Under the pieces are notes generated by a model. That model ran no database searches. It was not told the DNA's origin and worked only from the letters and a program-made list of their open reading frames with translations. Of a stretch of 64,000 nucleotides of DNA, positions 10,400-22,745 are shown one piece after another. The translations under genes and the position numbers were made by a program. How positions within the stretch are numbered: the first letter of the stretch is position 1; each line of letters starts with the position of its first letter. Source of the stretch: Trichobilharzia szidati (lineage: Eukaryota; Platyhelminthes; Trematoda; Strigeidida; Schistosomatidae); the NCBI GenBank assembly GCA_944472155.2, contig OX235273.1, positions 6,607,204 to 6,671,203 of the forward strand. The letters are read 5' to 3'.

Positions 10400-11265
10400 C
10401 AATCTGGAAGATATGCAAGCGAAAAGCAACAGTTTGGCAGAAGAAGCATCCAGAGATGATAGGAAGGACTTCAGGTGAACATAGAGAAAGCAGATGTGGT
10501 GATGAAGATTCCTGGCCAACACCACCAACAGCAACAACAACAACAGACAACAATCAGCATAAATGGGAGGAACCTGAAAGAAACAACCTCCTTCACCTAC
10601 CCACCTACGTAGGAAACATCGTTTCAATTACAGGCGGAACTGACGAGGATATCAAAGCAGCGAGCATTGGGAAAGCAAGACAAGCTTTCATTTCTCTCAA
10701 GTCTGTGTGGAGGTCAACAGCACTCAGAATCAATAATAAGATCCGGATTTTCGACTCCAATGTGAAGTCAGTCAGTGCTACTCTGTACGGATCAGAGACT
10801 TGGCCAGTGCGTCATAAAGAGCATCTCAAACAAACTACAGATCTTCATTAACAGCTAGTTGTCTTCGCTCAATACTCAAGATCAGATGGCCAGCCGGCCA
10901 GAAAAGATCAGGAACAGAGATCTCTGGCAATGAGCGAACCAACACAGCAGGAACCGACTGTGAAACAAATATACATGCAGGAAGAAATGGAGATGGATTA
11001 TCTGGTCATACTCTGAGGAAACAATGCATCAAGTGACATCACTAGACAAGCCATTGCTCGAGTGGAACCCGAAAGGGAAGTGGTGAGTTGGTCGTCAGTA
11101 CGAGGGTGACTTGAAGGAGGAGGTCATGTGAAGAGGAGATGAAAGCAGAGATGTGGGCAGACTTGGAGCCAGGTGAAGACTCTAGCAGAGAACCGAACGC
11201 AATGGAGACGTGTGCGGCCGAAGCCCTATGTTCCTCTAGGAGTTAAAGGAAACAATAATATTATA
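10400..11265 (+). mobile_element. RTE-like LINE, 5'-truncated, 3' half
   Basis: Plus frame 10348-10851 contains YVGNIVSITGGTDEDIK, GKARQAFISLKSVWRS and LYGSETWPVRHKEHLKQT, the post-RT region of this LINE family. The following 10860-11090 continues out of frame (QEEMEMDY-like segment, then WNPKGKW). The tail ends ctctaggagttaaaggaaac with (aat)n. The RT catalytic motifs are not present. Confidence 0.8.
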
Positions 11266-11274
11266 ATAATTGGC

Positions 11275-11480
11275 AATCTCAATGTACACACACATACACA
11301 TACAATAATGATGTATCTTAATGCGATTGTACAGCTTAGTGATGAAAGAATTCGCCACCTCAAAGAGACTCTTCGCTGAAGTTTTTCTGTTCTTATATTC
11401 ATATTTCTGAATGGGTATTTCCTGTGAATGAAAAATTGAAGTATCACATCGCAATATTTAACAGTTGTCATGTCATGAAT
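11275..11480 (-). mobile_element. PLE family 2 terminal fragment with (CA)n
   Basis: In reverse complement it reads ttcagcgaagagtctctttg, then gcgattgtacagc-type sequence inverted, and a (TG)n tract (about 11285-11300). The same block follows the coding end of the PLE at 22610-22740 and recurs at 54975-55075, 56110-56225 and 61430-61525. 11500-12170 holds no recognisable gene; it has a (TC)n-rich tract at about 12084-12112. Confidence 0.5.
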
Positions 11481-12309
11481 ATTTTGGCACTGGATGGACA
11501 CCCTTAAAAGTAGCTACCACTTCTCACATCATCACATACTCACTCAATGACTGATTGACTCACTCATCATCTTTTCATCTACAATGAAAATGTATAAAGC
11601 CCGAAAAGAGTATGCGTAGGCGGAGTGATCTAATCATATAGTAAGAGTAGCAATAGTACTAATGATATAAGTAGCAGTAGTGAGCGTAAGACAGACATGT
11701 CAAGGTTGTTTTGCTCCCAACATGTGTGTCAGTGAGCGTGATACAAACATACACATATAGAGCTAAAATACAGCGATCTTAGGATCATACATCACTTAAG
11801 GATCTAACATTAATACTAGAAAAAACTCATCCGTCACCCCATCATATCGAATTGAGAGACAGTAAATAGTCTGTCGTGAATTGACTGTGTTCAGCTAACA
11901 CGTAGACTCTCTAAAAATCAATATAATTCAATGCTGATTTAAACAGAAATGTGAGTGAGTGGAGGGGTAATTCAAAACCATTCCATCATCATCTTCATCC
12001 GCATAAATAAAGATAACAGGATTTGAAATTCTTTCTGGATGATTTATCTGCACTTAAAATTCAATAAAACATGATTTTCTACTCTCTCTCCCTCCCACCC
12101 TCTCTCTCTCACTCACTTCATTAATCACAATTCAAAATAAAACCAAATGAGAAAAATAAACATGTAATGAATGAGACAAACTATCGATCGCCTCTGTTTG
12201 AAGTCCAACATTCATTTAAACATGGTTTAATAAATAAAAGTGTACTGTAATTTATTTGTGGAGGTTTATGTGAGTGCAGAGGTGGGGGTGAGGAGCATTC
12301 ATTTAACTT

Positions 12310-12600
12310 GCCATCGATTGACTGGACTGAAGTGATCGGTCTCAGTTTGATATGCCGGTTTTCAACCTGAGACCAAACTGCTCGGCTGCTCAAGAGGTGA
12401 CTCTTTTGGTCCAAGGGGCCTAGTGGATAATGCTTTGGCGTTTGTAACTATAGTCAGTGGGTTTGAGCCTCGGCGGTGGGAACACCATCACTCAACGAAT
12501 GGGGAATGCAGGTACATCCAGTTAGCTGAAGAGTCCCAAATAGGATGAAATGCTCATCTGGAAGCCACTGCTAGTCAGCATCCCCCAACTGAAGACAAAT
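12310..12600 (+). mobile_element. Sm-alpha-like SINE (family A) with inverted 3' fragment in front
   Basis: 12310-12360 is the inverted 3' end of the family (attgactggactgaagtg, ctcagtttgat). A plus copy follows: tRNA-like head at about 12417-12480 (A box cctagtggataatgc, B box gggtttgagcc), then the linker accatcactcaacgaatgg and a decayed hammerhead. In this ribozyme the core CTGAAGA (12526-12532) is kept but the closing pair of stem II is changed (GTCC with GGAT) and stem I no longer pairs well. Confidence 0.7.
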
Positions 12601-12649
12601 GAAGCATTCGTCTACAATAAAAGGCTGAGTACAAAATTCACAGTCAAAT

Positions 12650-12800
12650 AATGACATTAGTTAGAGAACTGTTGAAAACCACAAAGTGCTAGACTCATGT
12701 TTCTTCCTAGTTTGAGACTCTTCAGCAGTTTAGATACATTGCTCCATAGGAAGTCGAACTCAGAACCCATGAATTGCAACTTCTGTGATTAGATTTCTTC
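12650..12800 (-). mobile_element. Family B repeat fragment
   Basis: In reverse complement it shows a degraded hammerhead-like block (gagtctcaaactaggaagaa) and the 3' block (gttctctaactaatgtca). The tRNA-like head is lost. 12800-13370 has no recognisable gene; a run of ten G lies at 13041-13050. Confidence 0.5.
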
Positions 12801-13369
12801 CTAGTTCCCTTATTAAAATGAACGTTCAGGTTCATGGGTTTGTACTGCAGAAGACTTGTGAATGAGGACAAAATAACTAACCCATCTTCCCTGATTTCTA
12901 TAACCCACTAATGGATGTTAGTTCCCGATCTAACTTGAAGTTAATCCAGCGTCTGGAAACCAGTACTTGATTATGATTTTGTCTTCTTTTTTAGCTACCT
13001 TCAAGATGAATTTCTCAAAGTCCTGGTGTAGAGTTTTCACTGGGGGGGGGGGGGTAACTAAACTTTATGTTCCACAACACTGTCAGTTGGGAAACACGCG
13101 TTATTGGATTATGAATGAATAAGTGGTGTAGTCAGGTGTTTGGAGGCAATCAACAGGAAGAAGCCGTGGGCCTAGGTCTTTTGTCCTTGTCCTTGAAGGG
13201 ACTGATGTCCCCTCTGAAATTCGAGACTGCTTCACTCACTACTTTAGCCAAAGAGGTTACCACTAAGCTGTTAAACCTCAGAACTGACCTCCAGTAGTGG
13301 TTGAATGATACCGCTGACTAAATCTCAGTACGAATACAGTGGGCTAGTTTCGCATATGCCAGTTTACGC

Positions 13370-14120
13370 CGTCTCTGGCGTAGACGTGATATCTGACTAT
13401 CGACCAAAGGGCGTGTGTACTGCTCAGCAGTCCGCTCCGTACTCCTTTATGGCTGTGAGACCTGTCCATTGAAAGTGGAAGACATGGGAAGGCCATTTAG
13501 CTGTCTTCAGTCATAAATGCCTGCGTTCTATCTCCCGTGTGAAGTGGTTTAATAAGGTGAGCAATACTGAGGTTAGGCGTCGAGTGCTAGGTAAGGAAGG
13601 GAAATCAGTCCACGAGACTGTGAAATTACATCGACTGAGATGGTTAGGACATATGCTACGTATGCCTAGTCATCGCCTTCCTCCACGGGCAATGTTAGCT
13701 GATATAGGGTCAGACTGGAAAAGAGCTAGCGGTGGTCAAACCAAAACATGGCACCAGTCAATGAAATCTACAACAGTTAGTCTAAGCCACGTAGGAAGGT
13801 GCAGACTTCCTTACTGGTTGGGGTCCTCGGGACGGTAAAAACCAATGGTTGGAAACAATTGGTGACATGGCTCAAAATCGTTCTCAGTGACAGCGAAGAT
13901 GCATCCACCCCTCGTGACTTATGATTTCCAGTGAAACTGTTTTGTTCTTCGTTATTACTATACCTTTGTGTCACACCTCTGTTTACTGTCTCTAATATGC
14001 ATTTCTCCTACTTTCTTCTCTTGCTTTGTCCGCCACAAGCAGGGAGTGTGGCGACTTGAACTGACGCACATATGTGCGAAGTTCTATATCGAAAACAGAC
14101 AGACAAACAGACCGCGCTCT
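13370..14120 (+). mobile_element. LINE 3' fragment (second type), RTE-group-like
   Basis: The plus strand encodes VLLYGCETCPLKVED-like sequence near 13440-13490, then frame 13539-13838 with RRRVLGKEGKSVHETVKLHR and LRWLGHMLRMPSHRLPPRAM. The same C-terminal module occurs in minus copies at 16572-17170 and 29864-30701. The tail ends in a run of cagacagacaaac at about 14095-14115. RT motifs are missing. 14120-14590 holds no gene that I can see. Confidence 0.75.
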
Positions 14121-14594
14121 CTTTTCTAACTTATTAGTCCTGATTTCGACATGTCACATTGTCGTATACTGCTGAATGTTTCCTAACACTGACGAAACCG
14201 CTGTCTAGTATCTCTAAATGTCTATTGGTTCTCTAGCCCATGTTGTTTTATGACTACATACCTGATTTAGTAGACAGAATGATGAAGTGCTCATTATTAG
14301 ACAGTGAACTGGAAAAAAAATCAATAGTTATAAGACAGCCAATCATTACTGTCGAGTGACTGACTGTGCAGCTGCACCCTGATCACCTCTGACACATTAT
14401 AAAAACGGTCTAAAGACTACAGTGCTGGTATACACTAATGACAGATTGGTCTGACCAGTTGGAAATCACTCACATCACAAGGGATGTGAATACTGAACGG
14501 TCGTCTCGCCTAATTGGAGTGATGTACTCTTCTTAACTCAATTCAGAGTGCCTGAATTCTGTTTGGCTAGCTAGCGGATTTAGAAAATATGGGA

Positions 14595-14780
14595 TACGTC
14601 GGTGGCTTAGAGCTAGAATGTCCACCGACCACTGCATATGTGGTCAGGGGTTCGATCTCTCGCCGATGAGGCACTTCTTTGCCTCATTAAGCAGGTAATA
14701 AGACCGGTAAAGAGGGAGGGCTGGTCATGAGGCTAGCAACCAACCAACCCCATCCCGTAAAAATCAACACCACTGCTATC
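14595..14780 (+). mobile_element. tRNA-headed SINE-like repeat (family C)
   Basis: 14605-14680 has tRNA-like boxes (ggtggcttagagctagaatg and ggggttcgatctc) with a hairpin gaccactgcatatgtggtc between them, then a conserved block aggtaataagaccggtaaag. Related sequence lies on the minus strand at 27971-28048 (tRNA-like part) and 55090-55195 (downstream block). Confidence 0.5.
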
Positions 14781-14989
14781 GGAACTTCAAAGTTCTAGCT
14801 TGAAGCCCTATGTTCCACTGTGATCGTAAAGGAATAGTTGGGAGTGAATTTGTCATTTGAATACTATACCGTTCGCGTGGTGAATAATCACCAGTTTTTC
14901 CTCTAGGAACCGTCGCAGATCGGAATGCGCGATCGTGTCACCCAACTACTTATTCAGGTATTCAAGTATTAGTTTTGTAGCGATTTTGC

Positions 14990-15120
14990 TTGATTAGATG
15001 GAGGATTCCATCATGAGCTGACATCAGTTAGAGAACCACTGGATAACCTGGGAGTACTGGACAGCTGTTTCGTCCCAGTTTGGGACTCTTCATCAGTACG
15101 CACCCACCAGGGTTATGATT
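14990..15120 (-). mobile_element. Family B repeat, 3' half
   Basis: In reverse complement it reads gggtgcgtactgatgaagag, then the hammerhead-like block with GTCC/GGAC and GAAA, and gtactcccagg. The core is ATGAAGA (C3 changed to A), so not expected to cleave. 15120-15515 shows nothing that I recognise. Confidence 0.7.
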
Positions 15121-15519
15121 ATCTTTCAAATCACTGGTATGTGAAGGTCCAACTAATTCCAAGGTGGATTTCATTACAAACAGACATCCGTTAGAGAATC
15201 ATTGAACACCATTCCTAATTATGTTACAGCCACTGCATGGATAGCTTTCAATAAAGATACAAACGACAAACTTCAACACAAAAGTCAATTCAAAACCAAA
15301 TAGTCTCAGATGAAGCTGCATTAAATATAGAAATGTTGAAGACACAGCAACGCTTAGTCTATTCAACGAAATACTTCAAGTAATTATAATATCGACCTTA
15401 AGTTCTGGTGTTACCTGGTGCCCAAGTACAAGGACCATACTGGCAGGAGAAAATGTCCCGCGGTTTACAAAAGTGTGCATTCAAACAACAACAAAAAGTG
15501 ATAAAATAGTCCAATGTGT

Positions 15520-16120
15520 TATTGTTGTTTCCTTTAGTTCCTAGAGGGACATAGGGATTCAGCCAGGGTTCTTCGGTAAAGTTTTCACTTGGCTTCACGT
15601 CTTCCCACATTCTTTCATCTCCTATTCACATCACCTCCTCCATGTCATCCTCGAACTCACTACCAGCTAACTTGCCGCTTCCCGTTTGGGGTCCACTTGG
15701 CCTATGGCCTGGCGTTTGATGTCACTCACTTAATGGTTTGTTTTCTCAGAGTATGGCCAGACACTCCACCTAACTCCATTTCTTCCTGCATATTCGTTGG
15801 ACAATTGGTTCCTCGTTATTTGGTTGGTTGGTTCGTCCCCAGAGATCCCAGTTGCTGATCTTTTCTGGCTGGCCATCTGATCTTGAGTAGTATTGAGCGA
15901 AGATAGCTGTTGATGAAGGTGTGTAGTTTGTTCAAAGTGCCCTTCATGACACGCAGTGCAATTCTCTGATCCATATAGAGTAGCATTGACTGACTTCACA
16001 TTGGAGTTGAAAATCCGGATCTTATTTTCATTTTCATGCTGAGTGCTGTTGATCTCCTCCACACAAACTTGAGAGTAATGAAAGCTTGTCTTGCTTTACC
16101 GATCCAATATGTGAACGACA
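15520..16120 (-). mobile_element. RTE-like LINE, 3' fragment
   Basis: Minus frame 15730-16062 encodes NKIRIFNSNVKSVNATLYGS, the same module as in 10400-11265. The tail at 15520-15545 is tcctttagttcctagaggga read on plus. The 5' part is missing. Confidence 0.8.
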
Positions 16121-16194
16121 AAATTGTCTGATTGATTTATATAAAAGTACTTTGTACTTTGTATCTGACAGTACAATATTAGATGTATGAAATG

Positions 16195-16568
16195 ATTTTG
16201 TTTGAAATTATGTAACACGTAAATCACTATCGCAACATTTGCGTCAAAATCATGCCCCAGTCTTGGTTGCTACAAGTTTAGCCACATCTCTTCTCCTCTG
16301 AAGCCAGTTCCCCATCCTAAATGTCCAGTTCTACATCACTCCCAATCCTGTGGACAAGGAGAAAGTTTCATCGATGCCTCTAGGCGTAATTTCATCAGGG
16401 CGAAAGCGGAAGCGACAATGAGAGAAATCTTGGATAGATTCTAGATGCCTTATCATACGGCACGAAATTCTTCTACCTCAGATAAGTTATCTAAAGCAAG
16501 AGCTATTTTGGGTTGAAAAATCAAAACTTCTCCAAATAGATCCAAATAGAAACTGCTGGACTTTTTAC
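16195..16568 (+). mobile_element. Gypsy-like retrotransposon remnant (relative of 6190-6490 plus 7655-7740)
   Basis: It shares with the first locus the blocks ctctgaagcc, ccaatcctgtggacaagg-like, and gaaaaatcaaaacttctccaa. It is uninterrupted here and serves as the empty-site comparison for the CR1 insertion at 6500-7655. No frame is open for more than a few dozen codons. Confidence 0.5.
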
Positions 16569-16571
16569 GGT

Positions 16572-17170
16572 GGGTCTGTCTGTCTGTTTTGAACACAGAA
16601 CTTTGCACCGACGTGCAGTAGTTCTAGTCGCCACACTCCCTCCATGTACCACACAAAGCAAGAGAAGAAAGCAAAAAGAAGTGCAAAATGGTGACAACAG
16701 TCAGAGATATGAGGCAATAAGAATAGTAATATCGACGAACAATAAAGTTTCATTCGAAATTATAAGTCACAAGGAGTGGATACATCTGCACTGTCATTGA
16801 GAACGAAGATTTTGAACCAGCCATATCACCAATTGTCTCCAGCCTTCATTGGTTTTAACCGTCTTGAGGACTCCATCCAGGCAGCCAGCCTACATCTTCC
16901 CAAGTGGCTTAAACTAATTGTTGTGGATTTCATTGACTGATATGGCTATGTTTTGGTTCGATCAGAGCTAGCTCTATTGCAGCCTGACCCTATGTGAGTC
17001 AGCTAACATTGCCCATTGTCGAGGAAAGCGATGTCTAGACAAGCGTGCGTAACACATGTCCTAACCATCTCAGTCAATGTAATTTCACAGCCTCGTCGAT
17101 TGATTTCCCTTCCTTATCTAGCACTCGACGCTTAACCTCAACATCCACATGTCAATCAGAACCATGTATT
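16572..17170 (-). mobile_element. LINE 3' fragment (second type)
   Basis: The left end carries the (tctg)n-like terminus (gtctgtctgtctg). The minus strand reads RRVLDKEGKSIDEAVKLH-like and LRWLGHVLRTLV-like sequence across 17020-17130 in broken frames. 17170-18345 (1.2 kb) contains no gene or repeat that I can name. Confidence 0.65.
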
Positions 17171-18344
17171 TCCACTGCCGTGGGCCGATCTTAATTTGGT
17201 ATAAAATATATATAAATATAACGTGTTTTTCCTTATTAAAGTTGTATCCCAACAGTTACAGGTCAGTCTTTGTCTTTTGATATTTAAATGTCTCACTAAA
17301 GCTGAAGGTACCACAGACGAATAGGCGTACTTAGCATATCAGTTAAGTTGTCCATTACGTTAGTACAATTAAACCCACGCACCAGTTCACTCGATCTTAT
17401 CAACCCAACTATCGATGCGATTATATCAGTTGGTGACAGGTCCATGACAAACTGGAGACCAGTCCATTTCAACTGACTATATAGATCATAACACACTTAT
17501 TAACTCAATGAGTCCTAATACGAACAAGGTGTCTACTGACTTCCACCAAATCGGCATTAAGGACAGTAGCTCAAAGAGAACATTTCACGACGACGACACG
17601 ATCTCATAAAGTTACAGTTCATGAGGTTATTGATTTCTAAGAAACACTACCGAAAATGGCAAATGATTGTTCACTTCGTAGCCTGAAGGATTTTCAGCAA
17701 AGTTAAACTTTAAGTACCACTAACTACCAACCAGCGAGTAACCTTGAACACACCAATCACATGAATGGGGCATTTTTGGGTATGGAACACATATATTTAT
17801 GGGGAAAAAATGCACAAAAACTGTATAAAACTGTTAGAAAGGATACCTTTCTCTCATACGGGGTAAAAACATCTCCCATTTTAGCATAGGAGAGTATCAC
17901 ACCACATCCTACGCATATATTCATCTAAATGACTATAAATGACATCCTTTTGAGATCCATTAATGACTCTAATCCTGTTTTTAAACCTTCCCCAAAAGTC
18001 TTCGATAGAATTGGTGTGTGTCCTTGTAATGGGATCCACAAAATCTCTCTCTCTCCATTATCCATGACGCGATATATCTGCAGTGATGGAACCATTGCAC
18101 TGTTAATACGAGTCTATTTTCAGTTTCCGCGCCTTCATCTCTCACAGGCTGTTTTAAAACCCCAATAGTTACAAATATACAAAAACTGGGTTAAGAACAA
18201 ATGGGACCTGGCAAAAAATGTTCCTACGAAATATTAGCATCGTCAGCTAACCTTCCGTCACACAAGGAGGCATTTGACTAAAATAAATCACGTAGATGAA
18301 ACTCATTGGACCATTCAGGGTCAGTGGCATGGTCGCACTCCATT

Positions 18345-19060
18345 CGTAGTTATTGTTATTGTTCTCTTGATTTCCAAGTGAAACATAGGGCTTCAACAAC
18401 ACATCTCCAATCTGTCATATTCTCTGCTATCCTCTTCAGATGACTAACCAAACGACTGACCATAATCTCTTATCTCTACCTCATACGATCTCCTCCATGT
18501 CACCCTCACACCGACGACTCACTTGTCGCTTGCTTCCTATTGGGATTCCACTCCAGCGATGGCCTGTATTGCTCACGATGTCATTCGACGGCCTCCTCAG
18601 TGACGTATGATCAGTCCATCTGCATTTTCTCCTACATTTTGGTGAGCGATCGGCTCTTTTTTGGTTGGTTTGTTCCCACACTTTCTTGTTACTTATTCTT
18701 TCTGGCATTTGATCTTCAGTATGGAGCCAGAGAAGGGGGCAGCTGTTGTTGAAAGTCTGCAGTGGCTTGTTGGAAATCCTTTTCGTGACGCACGCGCAGT
18801 GCAAGTTTCGGACCCGTATAGAAGAACTGATTGACTGACTTTACATTAGTGTTGAAAACTCGAATCTTGTTCCTTATGCTGACTGAGTGCAGTGCAAGAG
18901 ATTTCCAAATTAGTTTCAGGTTGATGAGGGTGTATCTTGCTTTTCCGATTCTGTCTGGCTTTGACACCTTCATACTTGTAACCATTTGTGGTTAAAACCG
19001 TCCTTCCTAGACAGATAAGTGAAGGAGGCAACCTCTGTTCAGTCTCTCCCATTGGTAGTT
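18345..19060 (-). mobile_element. RTE-like LINE, 3' fragment
   Basis: Minus frames 18481-18804 and 18716-18985 carry RISNKKVWEQTNQK, CRRKCRWTDHTSLRR and the module RNKIRVFNTNVKSV. The 3' tail is near 18350-18390 (ttctcttgatttccaagtga on plus). Frameshifts show decay. 19060-19585 is AT-rich without a recognisable gene; a (CA)n tract is at about 19470-19500. Confidence 0.75.
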
Positions 19061-19584
19061 AGTGGTACTTAAAGTTGAACTTGGCGTGATTTGGGTTCCA
19101 AATGCCCTAGTAATTAGATCTACTCTGATCATCTTTATTAAGTTTAGATCAATTATTTATCTGACATTTTCAAATCTTCGAAATCTTAAAACATTTTTTA
19201 TATTTACATCTTTTAGAAGATCAATCACAATTGAACATATGTTTATGAAAATAAAATTGTCGTGAGACAGACAAAAAAAAGATCTTTCTCTACCCTATTC
19301 TGCTGATTGCTTTCTTTCTTCTAAAAAAGTGGAAATTATTTGGATCAGTAAGGGAATAGGGTGGAGTAGAGAGCGGTGAACAGTTGGAGAACAATTATAA
19401 AGGCGGGGAAGAACAAACACTTTCTACTGATTTCCACTCAATGCCTTTCTCTTTCCCTCAAACGAACACACATACACACACATCTGCACACTCACACACA
19501 CAAAAGTACAAAGCGCTTAATTGAACATAAATTTGAAACAATCCAAATCACTACAAACTTAACTCTTTAAATTATTTAATGGAA

Positions 19585-19885
19585 TTTTAGATTTTCCCGT
19601 CGATTGATTGGACCGAAGTTCTCGGTCTCAGGTTGACATATCGGCTTCTTGAGCGGATGCTTCGACAATATCTGGATACAGGTGTATCCAGTGACGAGTC
19701 CCAAATAGGACGAAATGTGCATCCTGGATTCCACTGCTAGTCACCATCCACCAATTAAATACTAATTAAATGCCCAGACATCGTCGAAGCATCTGCACAA
19801 GAAGCCGCCGATATGTCAACTTGAGACCGAACACTTCGGTTCAATCAATCGAGGGGAAAATCTAAAATTCAATTAAATCATCACT
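19585..19885. mobile_element. Palindromic Sm-alpha-like SINE pair
   Basis: The left arm (19585-19677) is the inverted 3' end (attttagattttcccgtcga, tcgg..ctcaggttgacatat). The right arm (19745-19878) is the same 3' end in plus orientation (caatcgaggggaaaatctaa). Between them is a plus hammerhead (19681-19730), whose core is damaged: GTGACGA stands where CTGACGA is expected. Confidence 0.7.
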
Positions 19886-19904
19886 CAATGACTGGGGAAT
19901 GCAG

Positions 19905-19964
19905 GTACATCCAGCTAGCTGACGAGTCCCAAATAGGACGAAATGCGCATCCTGGCTGGATTAC
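19905..19964 (+). ncRNA. Type I hammerhead ribozyme with extended stem I
   Basis: Core CTGACGA (19919-19925; position 7 is free), stem II GTCC/GGAC (19926-19929, 19936-19939), GAAA (19940-19943), stem III ATG/CAT with a CG loop (19943-19950), cleavage predicted after C19951. Stem I can form ten pairs between 19909-19918 (ATCCAGCTAG) and 19952-19961 (CTGGCTGGAT), one of them T-G. Other family copies have a shorter stem with CCAG next to the core. It belongs to a family A SINE fragment spanning about 19875-19990. Confidence 0.75.
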
Positions 19965-20095
19965 ACTAGTAGTCACCATCCACCTATTAACTCTTTAAAG
20001 ACTGATTCAATCATCAAATTCACGATTGAAGAAGTAGAAAAATTCCATAGTAAAACTGTCTTCTTAGACATTCTACCCACAAGAATAGCAGATGC

Positions 20096-20436
20096 TGTAA
20101 CGACAGAAGACAAGGACCAGGTAACAGATGGTTTATTGAGAAAATCAAGAGATATTTATGCATTTTTATGTACATTATTATCAGTGGAAAAGTAACGTCT
20201 TCTGATTGGTTGTAGTCTTGCTGTAGGTTATTCTGTTACCTCTTTGTGACCGTTTCTCAGGAAGTTAAGCCATATATCTGCGAATTGTATTTGCACACAT
20301 TAAGTCTTCTGTGATTGGTTGTTGAGTTCCTCAAGGTTAAGCTTTGTTATTGTCTTTTCTCATGACACCGATTTTGAACGTAACATTGACGTCAATTGTT
20401 GTCTACAATTATGGCTTGCAGACAGCTCTCACCACA
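20096..20436 (+). mobile_element. Solo LTR, family L1 (opposite orientation to 9225-9522)
   Basis: It begins TGTAACGACAGAAGACAAGG and ends CAGCTCTCACCACA, the reverse complement of the ends of 9225-9522, and shares the middle block taaaaatctataaatatctg-like (here agatatttatgcattttta). The interval 20437-21400 has no recognisable gene; several frames of 60-100 codons look like chance. Confidence 0.6.
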
Positions 20437-21409
20437 ATTTTAGTATAGAAATGAATCTGCATGAGAAGAGTACTTGGAGAGGAAAATATATACAAATTTT
20501 CACAGCTTTGTTCTTCTCCGATGTAAAAGAAAATTTGGTAAAGACCTTTAGCTTACTGGGTTAGAACTATGTGCTTGTTCAGAAGATAAAAATAATAATT
20601 ATAATTTGCTTTATTCAAAAACAGTACTTGTAATACAGAATGGAATTCTCAGCATTTTTACTACAGTATTGCACCCAGTTAGTACATTATCAATAAATAG
20701 AATTCTACATAGATTAAGGAAATCTCAGTTCATTATGACAACAACATATTGGCATGTCGACAGCAAAGGTAAAGCTGAACAGTGTTTGAAGGTGTTAGAA
20801 AAGTAGGTGCTATCATATTTACTGGCGTAAGCGGAAGAAAGAAACAAAGCAGCACATAACAGAAAAAAAGAGAGAGATAGAGAAAAGGAAAAGAAAGAAG
20901 GAAAATGTTGTAGCTATAAATGATATGGGTTGGAGAGACGAGATCCAGTTGTTCTACCGACTATTTAATGAATTATAGGTGTCACGCCTAATGCTTTCTT
21001 TATCGCACAGAACACGAGCTGAGTAGGGTGTGGTTGAGGTTTTGTACTTGCTGGTGCGAGCATATAGTTTTCTATATAGGCTTCTGGTTTTGCCTGATGA
21101 GATACAAGGGGAGAATTGTGAGTGAAGAGGGTGGTGTGAGTAAGATAAAATGGATTTGGACCATTTTTCACATGAGTTCATGTGCCTGTCGACCAGAATA
21201 TTAACAAGCTGGTTAAGTGGCACGTTGCTTACCCTGCTGACAACCTTTAACATCCTGCGTAATAAGATATAGTCTTTCTTCAGTAGCCCGGGAAAAAACT
21301 AAAGGGGAACAATAGAGAATAATAGGCGGAATGCGAGAGTTAACGAGATGCGGCTGAAGACGTTCTTAAGTTTTTCTATGATACGTTAATTGAAAACAGT
21401 TGTCTTAGA

Positions 21410-22745
21410 ACAGTCCATCACGAAACACATGGCTAAGAGAGTAGAAAAGGATTCGTCTATATCTATTGAGAAGAAGCCTCTACATTTACAAATACAATTC
21501 AGAGGTGATTTACCGAAGTCATTTATAATCAAAGAGAAGGAGTCATCATGGGGTCTCCATTAAGACCTCTTCAAGTGGATATCTTCATAGCAAGCTTACA
21601 GAGTGATTCATTGAAAGAAACAATCTCGACTTTGCATATGTATAAGTGATATACTGACGATACGTTCATTATTTGTACAGACAACTGTTCAACTGACGAA
21701 CTTCTTGAAAAAATTTAGTAGTTCTCACATATCGATGCTTTTCGCTATCGAAGGAGAATCGAATTCCTCATTTCACTTCTTAGATGTTAGGCTAAACAGA
21801 AGAGAGGAGAGCACGTTAAAAAGGTCGAATTTTCGAAAGCCAACATTTTTAAAGGGCAATACACTAACTTCAACAGTTGGTTACCTCTAGATAGGAAGAG
21901 AAATCTTATCCGTTCTCCACGATCCAGAATTCGGAAGACTTTTTCTATAGATATGGTCGACACTAAACTAGAGAAACATCGTACAACTCTCTTAAATAAC
22001 GGATACCCTAGAAGTTTTGTTGATAGGAACATCTCGAAAGAAAGCGTCCACACCCTAACAAATCACAATGCTAAAGAAGATACTGTTTATGAGTTTGGCG
22101 TTCAAATGTGATACTGTTGCTGAAGTCATTAAAAGTCATTAATGGAATTGTATTAAAAGACTCTTTTTATGCAGCCGACTTTAGTATTTACCAGTCGAAA
22201 TATGATTCGACAATATGTCAAGGATAAACTACCACTTATGTCCACCTCTATGTGAGTATACTCATTCACATGCTCGCGTGGAACTGCTGATTACATTGGA
22301 CGTTGTAGGCGTGTTCTTCGTAAACACGTAGCTCAGTACTACCCGGTTTGTTTAATGAAAGGTGAGGAAAGGACGATAAAGTCTTCACTCTGTGAACACC
22401 TTCTGCAGTCAGGTCATTCAGCCCCAAGTGATTTATCTTTTAAAGTTATTTACAGGACCAAATCCAATCACTCCAAAAACTTACATTTTCTCCACTTATA
22501 TATAGCCTGCCGAAGCTCTAGCTATACGTAGACAGAAATCTAAATTATGTATTCAAAAGCGTTCTGTCAAACCCCTTTCTTTACCTTGGTCACAGTAATG
22601 TTCCTTGTTTATTTTATTCTATTGTAAATCACGAAAAATACCCACTTATTCATAAGTAAAAACACAGTTTTTTGTTCAGCGAAGAAATTTCTTTTCAACG
22701 ACTTCATTTTCAATCTGTACAGTCGTATTTATATTACAGAAAAGG
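21410..22745 (+). mobile_element. Penelope-like element, family 2, degraded, plus arm
   Basis: Around 21540-21600 the plus strand reads GVIMGSPLRPLQVDIFIASL, the RT motif B of PLEs, and 21650-21690 reads YTDDTFIICTD, motif C with the catalytic DD pair. 21770-21900 encodes FHFLDVRLNRRE and RKPTFLKG. Near 22270-22320 is ADYIGRCRRVLRKHVAQ, the second half of the GIY-YIG motif, and the end reads LPWSQ near 22605. Stops and frameshifts are many. A terminal block (ttgttcagcgaagaaatttc) follows at 22672-22740. Confidence 0.8.

Noticed and set aside
20319..20806. Short frames (81 and 66 codons) between 20.3 and 20.8 kb
   Set aside because: AT-rich chance frames; the first overlaps the solo LTR at 20096-20436, and neither shows a domain or coding bias.
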